Shown here one piece after another: positions 1 to 7,925 of a stretch of 7,925 nucleotides of DNA. A model generated the notes under the pieces. The model saw nothing but the letters and a program-made list of their open reading frames with translations. It was not told the origin of the DNA and ran no database searches. The DNA lies in contig DDCV01000004.1 of assembly GCA_002335845.1 (NCBI GenBank), positions 1 to 7,925 on the forward strand, read 5' to 3'. How positions within the stretch are numbered: position 1 is the stretch's first letter; every line of letters begins with the position of its first letter. The position numbers were made by a program, and so were the translations under genes. This DNA comes from Rickettsiales bacterium UBA1997 (GTDB lineage: Bacteria > Pseudomonadota > Alphaproteobacteria > Rickettsiales > UBA1997).

Positions 1-141
1 CAATAAAAAGCTAATTTAGGCTGCTATAGTCATGTTTCATAAGTACTGGTAAAAAAATTCTAGTGCACCTAAATGGTGCATGAATATTTTTTACCAGTGC
101 TTATGGAATATGAGATGGCAGAATAAATTAGCTTTTTATTG
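1..141. mobile_element. Long imperfect palindrome, putative MITE-like element (left part cut by window edge)
   Basis: The whole stretch folds back on itself. The outermost 18 bases, CAATAAAAAGCTAATTTA (1-18), are exactly the reverse complement of 124-141. Inside, the arms stay similar with scattered mismatches and single-base indels, for example CTGGTAAAAAA (46-56) against TTTTTTACCAG (87-97). The centre is a tight hairpin, TGCACC-TAAAT-GGTGCA (64-80). No reading frame of note lies inside. Similarity continues past 141, because 139-154 matches the last 16 bases of the window in reverse, so the real terminal repeat is longer than the visible arm. Non-coding, AT-rich, fully palindromic and recurring, it fits a miniature inverted-repeat element or a Rickettsiales-type palindromic repeat. 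Target duplications cannot be judged because only one outer edge is visible. Mobility is inferred, not seen. Confidence 0.65.
46..97. terminator. Central hairpin of the palindrome; possible bidirectional intrinsic terminator
   Basis: The stem TGCACC/GGTGCA with a five-base TAAAT loop (64-80) is followed on the plus strand by a run of six T (87-92) and on the minus strand by a run of seven T (57 to 51). The T runs lie 6-7 bases from the stem and also pair with the opposite A runs in the longer stem. For transcripts leaving pgeF on the minus strand this is the first strong hairpin with a U tract after the stop codon, so it could end the fur-to-pgeF transcript. The role is inferred from structure only. 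Confidence 0.4.
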
Positions 142-154
142 ACGGATCTGGGTT
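139..154 (+). repeat. Right-edge copy of a 16-bp repeat, inverted relative to the copy at the window end
   Basis: TTGACGGATCTGGGTT here is the exact reverse complement of AACCCAGATCCGTCAA at 7910-7925. Its first three bases are the end of the palindrome arm, so it is the outer part of that element's terminal repeat. Matching fades beyond position 154: 155 differs and 156-158 agree. This places the outer edge of the element near 154-158. Confidence 0.8.
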
Positions 155-266
155 TAATTAAAAAAATTTGACAAATGATAGCTTGTGACTTTGATGCAAG
201 GGTATTTATTTTGCAGGAAGAATCTATGTGAAAATACAGGTAGAAATACTTAGCTAATCAAGATCC
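142..266. other. Non-coding stretch between the palindrome and the pgeF stop
   Basis: No convincing gene or RNA was found. It holds the outer repeat edge (to about 154) and then the region downstream of the pgeF stop on the minus strand. A TTGACA at 168-173 has no acceptable -10 box 16-18 bases later. Only weak short inverted pairs are present, such as TGCAA/TTGCA near 195-217, without a clear T tract, so no local terminator is called. Confidence 0.5.
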
Positions 267-959
267 TTAAGTGATACAAATTATTGATAAATTGCGGCCG
301 TAATTATCTTGGTTTTGTAAAGTTGAGCGTCGATAGCTGTGATAATTTTTTTCATCAGACAGGGTATCTATTTTGTTATTTTCAATATTATCGATGGGTA
401 ATTTATTTAAACATTCCTCAATAAAACCATTTAAATTAAACTGAAATTTATCTTTTTTAGATGATTTGGCAAAGAATTTATTATTTTTGGAATCTTTGGT
501 CGTAAATTCGCTAACCAAATCTTGTGAAACCTCATAAGAATTTTGCTGAATCATGGGGCCAATTTCGCATGAAATATTTTTAGCACCAAGATCTATCATA
601 GATTTCACGCTATTTTCAATAATTCCAGATAATGCGCCACGCCACCCCGCATGAATGGCGGCTATTATATTATTTTTTTTATCAAAAAGCAGAATTGGCG
701 CGCAATCAGCGGTGACAATGCCAATGGCAATATTTTTTTGATTGGTAATTATTGCGTCAGCTTCAAGTCGATTATTTTTATTAAATTTTTTTGTTTCATC
801 ATCAATTGCAATCGCCTTATTGCTATGAATTTGCTTAACAAATAAGGTGTCATCAAATTTAAAATCTAAATTCCTAAGATTATTTTCTAAGTCGCTTCTA
901 TCTAATAATTGATTGTCAATTTTGCAGTTTTTGCCAAAAAAATGATATTTTATTGTCAT
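267..959 (-). CDS. pgeF: Peptidoglycan-editing factor, laccase-domain (YfiH/PgeF) family
   Basis: The 230-residue protein spans the full family length. Visible family motifs are VKQIHS (41-46), TADCAPILLFD (83-93), AIHAGWRG (101-108), GPMIQQNSYEV (134-144) and SYRR...GRNLSIICI near the C-terminus (208-229). H45, C86 and H103 occupy the expected metal-binding positions. Known members (E. coli YfiH) remove UDP-MurNAc-L-Ser type errors so that peptidoglycan keeps L-Ala. Related proteins (YlmD, FAMIN/LACC1) act on purine nucleosides, so substrate is not fixed by sequence alone. The protein is probably cytosolic, as no signal peptide is seen. The start ATG overlaps the thrB-type stop as ATGA, indicating coupling, and no Shine-Dalgarno sequence is visible. 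It is the last gene of the minus-strand block, before the palindromic element. Confidence 0.9.
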   Translation of the reverse strand: MTIKYHFFGKNCKIDNQLLDRSDLENNLRNLDFKFDDTLFVKQIHSNKAIAIDDETKKFNKNNRLEADAIITNQKNIAIGIVTADCAPILLFDKKNNIIAAIHAGWRGALSGIIENSVKSMIDLGAKNISCEIGPMIQQNSYEVSQDLVSEFTTKDSKNNKFFAKSSKKDKFQFNLNGFIEECLNKLPIDNIENNKIDTLSDEKNYHSYRRSTLQNQDNYGRNLSIICIT

Positions 960-1933
960 AATTTATTACAAAAAAAATCTAGTTTTTTTATATATTCTTG
1001 CGGATCTTTAACTTTTACCAATGAATCTTTTGGGGTAAAAAATAGATCGTGAAGTCTTGTTAATAAAAACCTTAAGCTAGCGGCAATTAAGGCACTTTTT
1101 AAAATATCTTGCTCTTGTTGGCTAAATTTTCTTAAAGATTGGTAGCCTTGGAGTAGATTATCAAAATTTTCTTTAACAAAATTATTATTTTCATCAAAAC
1201 ACCAAGCATTAACAATGCAGCCAAAATCATATATAAAATTATCATTAGCAGCAAAGTAAAAATCTATAACTCCACTTATTTTTGGCTTTTTATCTTCATA
1301 ATCAAAAAATACATTATCAGGAAAAAGATCAGAGTGAATAACGCCACAAGGCAAATTATTGCCATTGAAAGCATCTTTTATTATTTCAATATTTGTTAAA
1401 ATTTTATCTTTTAAGTTTGGCTGATAATCATCAATCAAATGTATAAATTTATTAAAAAACGACAAAAATTTATCAATCCCAAGATCATTATCTCTAGTGC
1501 AATCAAAATCTTTTACAGCTAAATGCATCAAGGCTGCAACCTTACCAATTTCAAAGCAATGATCTTGACTAATATTGCTATAAAGACCTGATTTCTCAGG
1601 CTCTAACATTGAGCCATTAAGAAAGGTGACAATTAGTGATGATTTATTTTTAATTTTTGCTAAAAATTCTCCATCTTTATTGATAATGGGTTGCGGGCAG
1701 CAAATATTATGTTTTGATAGATGGTTAGTTAGATTGATAAAAAAGGGTAAATCTTGTGATTTAATGCGAGATTCAAAGATTGTTAGAATAAATTTTCCTA
1801 AAGTGGTGCTTATGATGAAGTTAGAATTATCGATGCCAGCAATAATTCCCTTAAAATCTATCAATTCCCCTAAATCATAATTTTTGAGATGCGCTTGAAG
1901 ATCTTCCTTATTTAACTTGGTGTAAACTGCCAT
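956..1933 (-). CDS. thrB: Type II homoserine kinase (ThrB, APH-like fold)
   Basis: The 325-residue protein begins MAVYTKLNKEDL, the usual N-terminus of this family, followed by YDLGELIDFKGI. A kinase-like core is visible: catalytic loop GVIHSDLFPDN (197-207; D202 likely catalytic base, N207 metal-binding) and GVIDFYFA (221-228; D224 metal-binding), then NAWCFD and ASLRFLLTRLHD, both typical of ThrB. Known members phosphorylate L-homoserine with ATP in the threonine pathway. No other threonine gene is in the window, so in a reduced genome a different small alcohol substrate remains possible. The frame stays open 33 codons further upstream, to 2032, but that would lie inside the upstream gene. 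The chosen start sits one base after that gene's stop and has AGAAGAG just upstream. It overlaps pgeF by four bases. Confidence 0.88.
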   Translation of the reverse strand: MAVYTKLNKEDLQAHLKNYDLGELIDFKGIIAGIDNSNFIISTTLGKFILTIFESRIKSQDLPFFINLTNHLSKHNICCPQPIINKDGEFLAKIKNKSSLIVTFLNGSMLEPEKSGLYSNISQDHCFEIGKVAALMHLAVKDFDCTRDNDLGIDKFLSFFNKFIHLIDDYQPNLKDKILTNIEIIKDAFNGNNLPCGVIHSDLFPDNVFFDYEDKKPKISGVIDFYFAANDNFIYDFGCIVNAWCFDENNNFVKENFDNLLQGYQSLRKFSQQEQDILKSALIAASLRFLLTRLHDLFFTPKDSLVKVKDPQEYIKKLDFFCNKL

Positions 1934-1934
1934 T

Positions 1935-2774
1935 TTACTCTTCTGTAATTCCTTTATATTTATTCCAACCTTGTTGATACATATTGTTGGATTTGGTATT
2001 TTGTGACCAAGATTTTTTGCCATTATTATCAACCCTCTTATGAAAAGATTCTGTTTTTTGGCTAAAATTAGTTTGTGGATTGCTAATTTTTATATTTTTT
2101 GCTATTTCTAGTGTTTTTATAGAGATATTTTGATTAATTTGCTTTTTGATTTGTGGATTTAATATTTCTGCAATAAATTTAGTGGTATTAGCAAAATAAT
2201 TCATGACATCAAGTGTAGTAAAATCACCATTTTGACAAACATCGCGTGATATTGATAATAGTTCAAAATAGCGTGCAAAAAGTTCATTTAAAAATTGATT
2301 GGCTGGGTATTTTTTAACTTGATCAATCATTAATCTTTGCGACTCAGCTTTTAGAGTTATGATATGATTTTGGCTATTTTTCATATCAAGTGCGATGCAT
2401 TTTCTAAAATCTTCATTGAGATTTATGCCGCTTTCAAAATCAACAGCATGCGCCATTTCATGAGCCAAAACATTATATGAGAGTTGGCGTAATATTATTT
2501 TTAGGTCTTTTTTGTAAAAAACCTTGTTAAAAGCGCGGTCAAAAAACCCCTGTTTGGTTGTTAAAAAACAGCCAATATTTGTATCCCAATCTTTAATAAT
2601 CTTGATTTCAAAGATTAAATGCTTTTGCCAAAGTTTGGTTAAGATTAAATCAAGGCCATCCTTATATATATCTATGCGATAGAGATCGGTGAATAATTTG
2701 CTTAGCTTTTCGATATTATTTACACCTTCAAATGTGCTTTGAGGTGCGATAATTTCTGTAATAATATTTGCCAT
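1935..2774 (-). CDS. Uncharacterised protein with HExxH zinc-metallopeptidase motif
   Basis: I do not recognise a named family with certainty. In the 279-residue protein, VLAHEMAHAVDFESG (102-116) contains HEMAH (H105, E106, H109), the zinc-binding and catalytic motif of metallopeptidases. About 55 residues later comes NELFARYFE (163-171), with E164 a candidate third zinc ligand as in gluzincins. The order HExxH-A-x-D, then N/A-E-x-F-A, then a C-terminal helix resembles MtfA and the anthrax lethal factor catalytic domain; this is a remembered resemblance, not a search result. Residues 230-279 are rich in Asn, Ser, Lys and Gln and look disordered. There is no signal peptide or membrane segment. 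The start at 2774 forms TAATG with the fur stop; an ATG eight codons upstream (2798) is less likely because it lies inside fur. The role, perhaps metal- or stress-linked, is inferred only from the fur operon context. Confidence 0.75.
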   Translation of the reverse strand: MANIITEIIAPQSTFEGVNNIEKLSKLFTDLYRIDIYKDGLDLILTKLWQKHLIFEIKIIKDWDTNIGCFLTTKQGFFDRAFNKVFYKKDLKIILRQLSYNVLAHEMAHAVDFESGINLNEDFRKCIALDMKNSQNHIITLKAESQRLMIDQVKKYPANQFLNELFARYFELLSISRDVCQNGDFTTLDVMNYFANTTKFIAEILNPQIKKQINQNISIKTLEIAKNIKISNPQTNFSQKTESFHKRVDNNGKKSWSQNTKSNNMYQQGWNKYKGITEE

Positions 2775-3193
2775 TATTTTTTCTTTAAAGGTCGGCAATA
2801 TAAATCAAGGCGATGATCCACAAGCTCAAATCCCATATCTTTGGCGATTTTTATTTTGAGATTCTCAAGCTCTTCGCTATAAAATTCATGCACTTCGTCA
2901 TTAGTGATATCAACCAAATGATCATGATGATCACCTTCATCTATTTTTTCATAACGGGCCTTGCCTTCATTTCTAAAATCATGCTTGGCAATAACATTAT
3001 ATTCTTCAAACACCTTCAAAGCGCGATATACAGTGGCAATGCCGATATTTGGACTAACCTTAGCGCATCTTCTATAAACCTCCTCAACATCGGGATGATC
3101 GTCGCTGCTAGATAGAATTCTGGCTACTAAAAGTCGATTTTCGGTCATTTTTATTCCTTGCTGAAGGCATTTTTTTTCAATAACTGACTGCAT
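2774..3193 (-). CDS. fur: Ferric uptake regulator, Fur family repressor
   Basis: The 139-residue protein has the normal Fur length and layout. An N-terminal winged helix has recognition segment NIGIATVYRALKVFEE (49-64). It is followed by KARYE, the metal-binding stretch GDHHDHLVDI (87-96) and the C-terminal dimer part LVDHRLDLYCRP (124-135). Candidate regulatory metal ligands include H33, E81, H89, H90, H92, E103 and H127. The two CxxC pairs that hold structural zinc in E. coli-type Fur are absent. This is usual in alphaproteobacterial Fur/Mur, where the corresponding stretch reads HHDHLID followed by a non-Cys turn, so it is not damage. It acts as a cytosolic metal-dependent DNA-binding repressor. 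It is first in the minus-strand block, with the start facing the shared intergenic region and no clear Shine-Dalgarno. Whether it senses iron or manganese cannot be told from sequence. Confidence 0.93.
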   Translation of the reverse strand: MQSVIEKKCLQQGIKMTENRLLVARILSSSDDHPDVEEVYRRCAKVSPNIGIATVYRALKVFEEYNVIAKHDFRNEGKARYEKIDEGDHHDHLVDITNDEVHEFYSEELENLKIKIAKDMGFELVDHRLDLYCRPLKKK

Positions 3194-4785
<1,592 letters not shown>

Positions 4786-4786
<1 letters not shown>

Positions 4787-6285
4787 TGACAAAAAAGCCA
4801 TTTTTATTATGTATTTTGGACGGCTGGGGAATTGGTGATTTAAGCAATCCCAATAATGCTATTGCCCAAGCCAAGACGCCAAATTATGATAGGTTTTTAA
4901 CGAAATATAGTAATTCACAAATCAAAACCTCTGGTCTCGATGTTGGTCTACCAGATGGTCAGATTGGCAATTCTGAGGTAGGGCATATGACTATTGGTGC
5001 TGGTAGAGTTGTTTTTCAAGATTTGCCTCGTATCAATAATGAAATTATAGATAATTCATTAGCAAAAAATAATGATCTACAGACACTGATAGAAAGCCTC
5101 AAAAGATCTGGCAAATCTTGTCATTTAGCTGGATTATTTTCTGATGGCGGAGTTCATTCTCACATTGATCATATCATTTTTTTAGCTAATTTATTGCAAA
5201 AAAATAATATAAAAACCTACCTCCATTTATTTTTAGATGGTCGCGATGTTGCGCAAAAAAGCGCTCTTGGATTTATTGAATCAATTTCTGATTTATTGGC
5301 GAATAAAAATATTGAAATAGCAACAATTTCTGGTCGCTATTTTGCTATGGATCGTGATCAAAATTGGGATCGAATTAATTTGGCATCTGATGCTATATTA
5401 AAAGCTGATGGTAAAAAATTTAGTGACGCTCAATCGGTCATAAAATCTTCCTATAAAAACAATATTAGTGATGAATTTATTGAGCCATGTGTGATTGCTA
5501 ATTATAGTGGCGTAGAGCAGGGCGATGGCTTAATTTTTTGTAATTTTAGAGCTGATCGAGCTCGACAAATTTCTCTTAAGTTACAAGAAAGTAAAAAGTT
5601 TGGATTGGCTTTGGCGATGACGGAATATTCATCTAATCTTAATCTATTTTATAAAATATTATTTCCATCAATTATCATTAAAAATGCTTTACCAGAAATT
5701 TTAGCTAAAAATAATTTAAAACAACTTAGAATCGCTGAAACTGAGAAATATGCTCATGTCACTTTTTTCTTTTCATGTGGCAAAGAAGATGAGCTTGAAG
5801 GTGAAGAAAGAATTTTAGTTAAATCGCCAAATGTTGCAACCTATGATTTGCAGCCAGAAATGTCGGCAAGCAAAGTCACTGAAAATCTAGTTTCGGCTAT
5901 AAGCTCTGATAAATTTGATTTTATTGTTGTCAATTATGCTAATCCAGATATGGTTGGTCATAGCGGCATGTTCAATCCAGCAATAAAAGCATGTGAATTT
6001 ATTGATAATCAGTTGGGTATTTTAGAACAAGCTATTTTGCAAAATAATGGGCAAATGTTAATCACCGCAGATCACGGCAATATTGAAGATATGAAGGATG
6101 AAAATAACAATCCTCATACTTCGCATACCACAAATCCGGTGCCATTGATCTTAGTTCAGCAAAATAGCGATATAAAATTAAAAAATGGTAGCCTAGCTGA
6201 TTTAGCACCAACTATTATTGAATTAATGAATTTAGAAAAACCTAAAGAGATGCTAGCTCAAAGCTTGATTGAAAATAAATCATGA
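4786..6285 (+). CDS. gpmI: 2,3-bisphosphoglycerate-independent phosphoglycerate mutase
   Basis: This enzyme interconverts 3- and 2-phosphoglycerate in glycolysis/gluconeogenesis using two metal ions (Mn in many bacteria) and a phosphoserine intermediate. The 499-residue length is close to the family norm of about 510. Visible motifs are ILDGWGIG (10-17, D12), GQIGNSEVGHMTIGAGR (58-74, nucleophile S63), SDGGVHSHIDH (119-129, H124), LDGRDV (150-155), SGRYFAMDRDQNWDR (182-196), FCNFRADRARQ (251-261), AETEKYAHVTFFF (317-329, K321), NPDMVGHSG (386-394, D388 and H392), ADHGNIEDM (428-436, D429 and H430) and PHTSHTTNPVP (443-453, H447). The two-metal set therefore looks complete. The start overlaps the guaB stop by one base, with GAAAG upstream as a weak Shine-Dalgarno. 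The stop overlaps lepB by four bases. Confidence 0.97.
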
Positions 6286-7112
6286 TACAAAAATACTTAC
6301 AACAAACCAAGCAACAAATCAAAGATTTTTATAACAAGATTATTATAAAATTTGATTTTAAAGATAAAAAATCATCCAAAAACAAGTCCCAAAAAAAAGA
6401 AATGGGCTGGTTTGAGACTCTGATTTACGCAGCTTTATTAGCGGTATTTTTTCGTTCACTTTTCTATGAACCATTTCACATTCCTTCAAGCTCAATGAAG
6501 CCAAATTTACTGATTGGAGATTATGTTTTTGTTTCAAAATTATCCTATGGCTATAGTAAATATTCCTTCCCCTTCGGTGATAAATTTAATTATTTCAACG
6601 GACGCATATTTTCCAGCGAGCCACAAAGAGGAGATGTTGCTGTTTTTCGTTTACCAAGCGAAGATTCCATAAATTACATAAAAAGAGTCATTGGTTTGCC
6701 GGGTGATAAAATTCAAATGACGCAAGGAATTTTATATATTAATGGCAATAGGGTTGAAAAAGAGTTTGATGGATTTTTTACTGAGTTAGATGAAGTGGGC
6801 GCGCCATTTGATATCATGCAATATCGTGAAAATATTTCTAACAAGAAGAAATTTTTGGTTTTAGATCAAATTAGCGAGGCGCCACAAGATAATACCAGAG
6901 TTTATGTTGTGCCTCAGGGTCATTATTTTTTCATGGGAGATAATCGCGATAATTCGCGAGATAGTAGATATGGCGATGTCGGTTTTGTGCCGCATGAAAA
7001 TTTAGTGGGTAAGGCTAAAATAATATTTTTCTCAAATCCAAAACCAATTTGGCAACCAATAAATTGGATTAAATCAGTGCGTTTTTCAAGAATTTTTGAT
7101 GTAATTAACTAA
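6282..7112 (+). CDS. lepB: Signal peptidase I
   Basis: Signal peptidase I cleaves signal peptides of exported proteins at the outer face of the inner membrane. The 276-residue protein has a basic, Lys/Gln-rich N-terminus (1-40). A membrane segment TLIYAALLAVFFRSLFY (46-62) follows, then the catalytic box IPSSSMKPNLLIGDYVFVSK (67-86) with nucleophile S71. The general base K134 lies in YIKRVIGLPGD (132-142), and the conserved box GDNRDNSRDSR spans 219-229. The Ser-Lys dyad is intact. The segment SYGYSKYSFPFG is, as I recall it, close to Rickettsiales LepB. The start forms ATGA with the gpmI stop. An internal ATG at 6402 (Met41) would remove the charged leader but is less likely because coupling favours the first start. 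Only five bases separate its stop from rnc, the usual alphaproteobacterial neighbour. Confidence 0.95.
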   Translation: MIQKYLQQTKQQIKDFYNKIIIKFDFKDKKSSKNKSQKKEMGWFETLIYAALLAVFFRSLFYEPFHIPSSSMKPNLLIGDYVFVSKLSYGYSKYSFPFGDKFNYFNGRIFSSEPQRGDVAVFRLPSEDSINYIKRVIGLPGDKIQMTQGILYINGNRVEKEFDGFFTELDEVGAPFDIMQYRENISNKKKFLVLDQISEAPQDNTRVYVVPQGHYFFMGDNRDNSRDSRYGDVGFVPHENLVGKAKIIFFSNPKPIWQPINWIKSVRFSRIFDVIN

Positions 7113-7117
7113 TTATT

Positions 7118-7795
7118 ATGCTTACTTTAGAAGAGTTTTACGAAGTTATTTCCTATGAATTTAATAACAAAAACCTGCTGCAGGAGGCTCTAACTCACCC
7201 CAGCCTTTCTAAGGAAAGAAAAAGTAGCTTTAATTACCAAAGATTAGAATTTTTAGGTGACAAAGTCTTGTCATTGGTTATCACAGAGTTTTTGGTCGAA
7301 ACCTATAAAAATGAAAAGGAAGGAGATTTATCAAGACGACATGCTGTTCTGGTTTCTGGCGAAGTTCTTTCCAATATTGCAGAACAAATTCGTGTAGATG
7401 AAGTTTTACAGATGAGTAGTGGCGAATTTAACTTAGGCGGCAAGCAAAATAGAAAAAATCTAGAAAATGCCCTAGAAGCAGTTATTGCTGCGATTTATCT
7501 TGATTCAGGATATAAATCAGTGCAAGATTTTATCATGAAATTTTGGCAATATTATCTCAATAAGGATGTAAATCCACCAAAAGATCCAGTCTCTAAATTG
7601 CAAGAGCTGGTTCAACTCAAATCAAAGGAATTGCCTCAATATTTTATCGAAAAAGTTGGCGGCAGTGATCATAAGCCAGAATTTTGCGCTACAGTAAAAA
7701 TTGGCTATCTTGCTAGAGAATTTAAAGCCAATGGCAGCTCCAAAAAAGAAGCGCAAAAGAAAGTAGCCCAAAGCGCTTTAAGCTATATTTATTAG
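7118..7795 (+). CDS. rnc: Ribonuclease III
   Basis: RNase III cuts double-stranded RNA, including rRNA precursors, as a cytosolic homodimer. The 225-residue length is typical. The endonuclease domain (about 3-150) carries THPSL, the signature RLEFLGDKVL (42-51, E44 and D48) and ENALEAVIAAIYLDSG (116-131, E120). The dsRNA-binding domain (about 155-225) includes DPVSKLQELVQ, and GSSKKEAQKKVAQSAL at its end. Two conserved acidic positions differ from E. coli: Q41 replaces Glu38 at the start of the signature, and N117 replaces Asp114, a metal ligand. I recall Asn at the latter position in other Rickettsiales, so the enzyme is probably active; the rest of the site is intact. The start lies five bases after lepB with no Shine-Dalgarno, suggesting coupling. 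The era gene often found next is absent before the window ends. Confidence 0.94.
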   Translation: MLTLEEFYEVISYEFNNKNLLQEALTHPSLSKERKSSFNYQRLEFLGDKVLSLVITEFLVETYKNEKEGDLSRRHAVLVSGEVLSNIAEQIRVDEVLQMSSGEFNLGGKQNRKNLENALEAVIAAIYLDSGYKSVQDFIMKFWQYYLNKDVNPPKDPVSKLQELVQLKSKELPQYFIEKVGGSDHKPEFCATVKIGYLAREFKANGSSKKEAQKKVAQSALSYIY

Positions 7796-7909
7796 AGTCT
7801 AGACAGAGCTTTAGTTTATTGAAGAATCAATTAACCCTTATTTTTAAATTGACACAGCAGGTAGACTTTCTCGTAAAAAAGAAAAATGATAATGGAGGAA
7901 GGTCGATTT
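7796..7909. other. Non-coding stretch after rnc
   Basis: No gene or RNA is supported. There is an 8-base palindrome GTCTAGAC (7797-7804) but no stem followed by a T tract that would make a convincing terminator. TTGACA (7849-7854) resembles a -35 box, yet nothing like TATAAT follows at 16-18 bases. A short open frame from ATG 7886 (MIMEEGRFNPDPS) runs off the window into the repeat and has no recognisable content. Confidence 0.4.
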
Positions 7910-7925
7910 AACCCAGATCCGTCAA
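7910..7925 (-). repeat. Edge of a second copy of the palindromic element (cut by window end)
   Basis: AACCCAGATCCGTCAA is the exact reverse complement of 139-154. In the left copy that repeat runs directly into the palindrome arm (ATTG at 138-141 is preceded by CTTTTT), so here the sequence would be expected to continue TAAAAAGCTAATTTA just beyond the window. The prediction is a second whole or partial element in opposite edge orientation. Confidence 0.75.

Noticed and set aside
168..197. TTGACA at 168-173 as a plus-strand promoter
   Set aside because: The -10 position reads TTGATG or TGATGC, and no plus-strand gene follows.
1934..2032. N-terminal extension of the homoserine kinase by 33 residues
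   Set aside because: It overlaps the upstream gene's end, has no family similarity, and the MAVYTKL start at 1933 is the family-typical N-terminus with a purine-rich site upstream.
2813..3115. Plus-strand open frame (100 codons) opposite fur
   Set aside because: It is a mirror frame of a clear Fur gene; the hydrophobic product is what antisense AT-rich code gives.
2774..3193. Fur without CxxC motifs as a degraded gene
   Set aside because: Missing structural-zinc cysteines are normal for alphaproteobacterial Fur/Mur; the DNA-binding helix and HHDH metal site are intact.
7849..7877. TTGACA after rnc as a promoter for a gene beyond the window
   Set aside because: No TATAAT-like box lies 16-18 bases downstream; in AT-rich DNA one hexamer is not enough.
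7886..7925. Short open frame running off the right edge as the start of a transposase or other gene
   Set aside because: Only 13 codons are visible, they run into the repeat edge, and the GGAGG nearby lies inside the frame rather than before a start codon.

Overview
The window is an AT-rich (roughly one-third G+C by eye), gene-dense stretch of bacterial chromosome. Eight protein genes lie in two back-to-back blocks that share one 105-bp intergenic region. Gene content and sequence style point to a reduced, host-associated alphaproteobacterium, in or near Rickettsiales or Holosporales. The Fur protein lacks the CxxC pairs, as alphaproteobacterial Fur does. The ThrB-type kinase and the LepB both look alphaproteobacterial, and lepB-rnc is a familiar alphaproteobacterial pair. 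guaB and gpmI, which Rickettsia species lack, suggest a less reduced lineage such as Anaplasmataceae-, Midichloriaceae- or Holosporales-like bacteria. The exact placement is inference.

Left block, minus strand, read from about 3193 down to 267: fur (iron/metal-responsive repressor), an unrecognised protein with an HEMAH zinc-peptidase motif, a type II homoserine kinase (thrB family), and pgeF (laccase-domain peptidoglycan-editing factor). Junctions are TAATG, a one-base gap, and ATGA, so this is almost certainly one translationally coupled transcript.

Right block, plus strand, 3299 to 7795: guaB (IMP dehydrogenase), gpmI (cofactor-independent phosphoglycerate mutase), lepB (signal peptidase I) and rnc (RNase III). 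The junctions are TAATG, ATGA and a 5-base gap, so this too looks like one operon. It mixes GTP synthesis, glycolysis/gluconeogenesis, protein export and RNA processing. The era gene that often follows rnc is not in the window.

The ends of the window are repeats. Bases 1-141 form one long imperfect palindrome, probably a MITE-like element. The 16 bases spanning its right edge (139-154) recur in inverted orientation as the last 16 bases of the window (7910-7925). The simplest reading is that the window lies between two copies of the same dispersed palindromic element and is cut inside each of them. No rRNA, tRNA or CRISPR array was seen. The least ordinary items are the palindromic element, the uncharacterised metallopeptidase in the fur operon, and the substituted acidic positions in RNase III.
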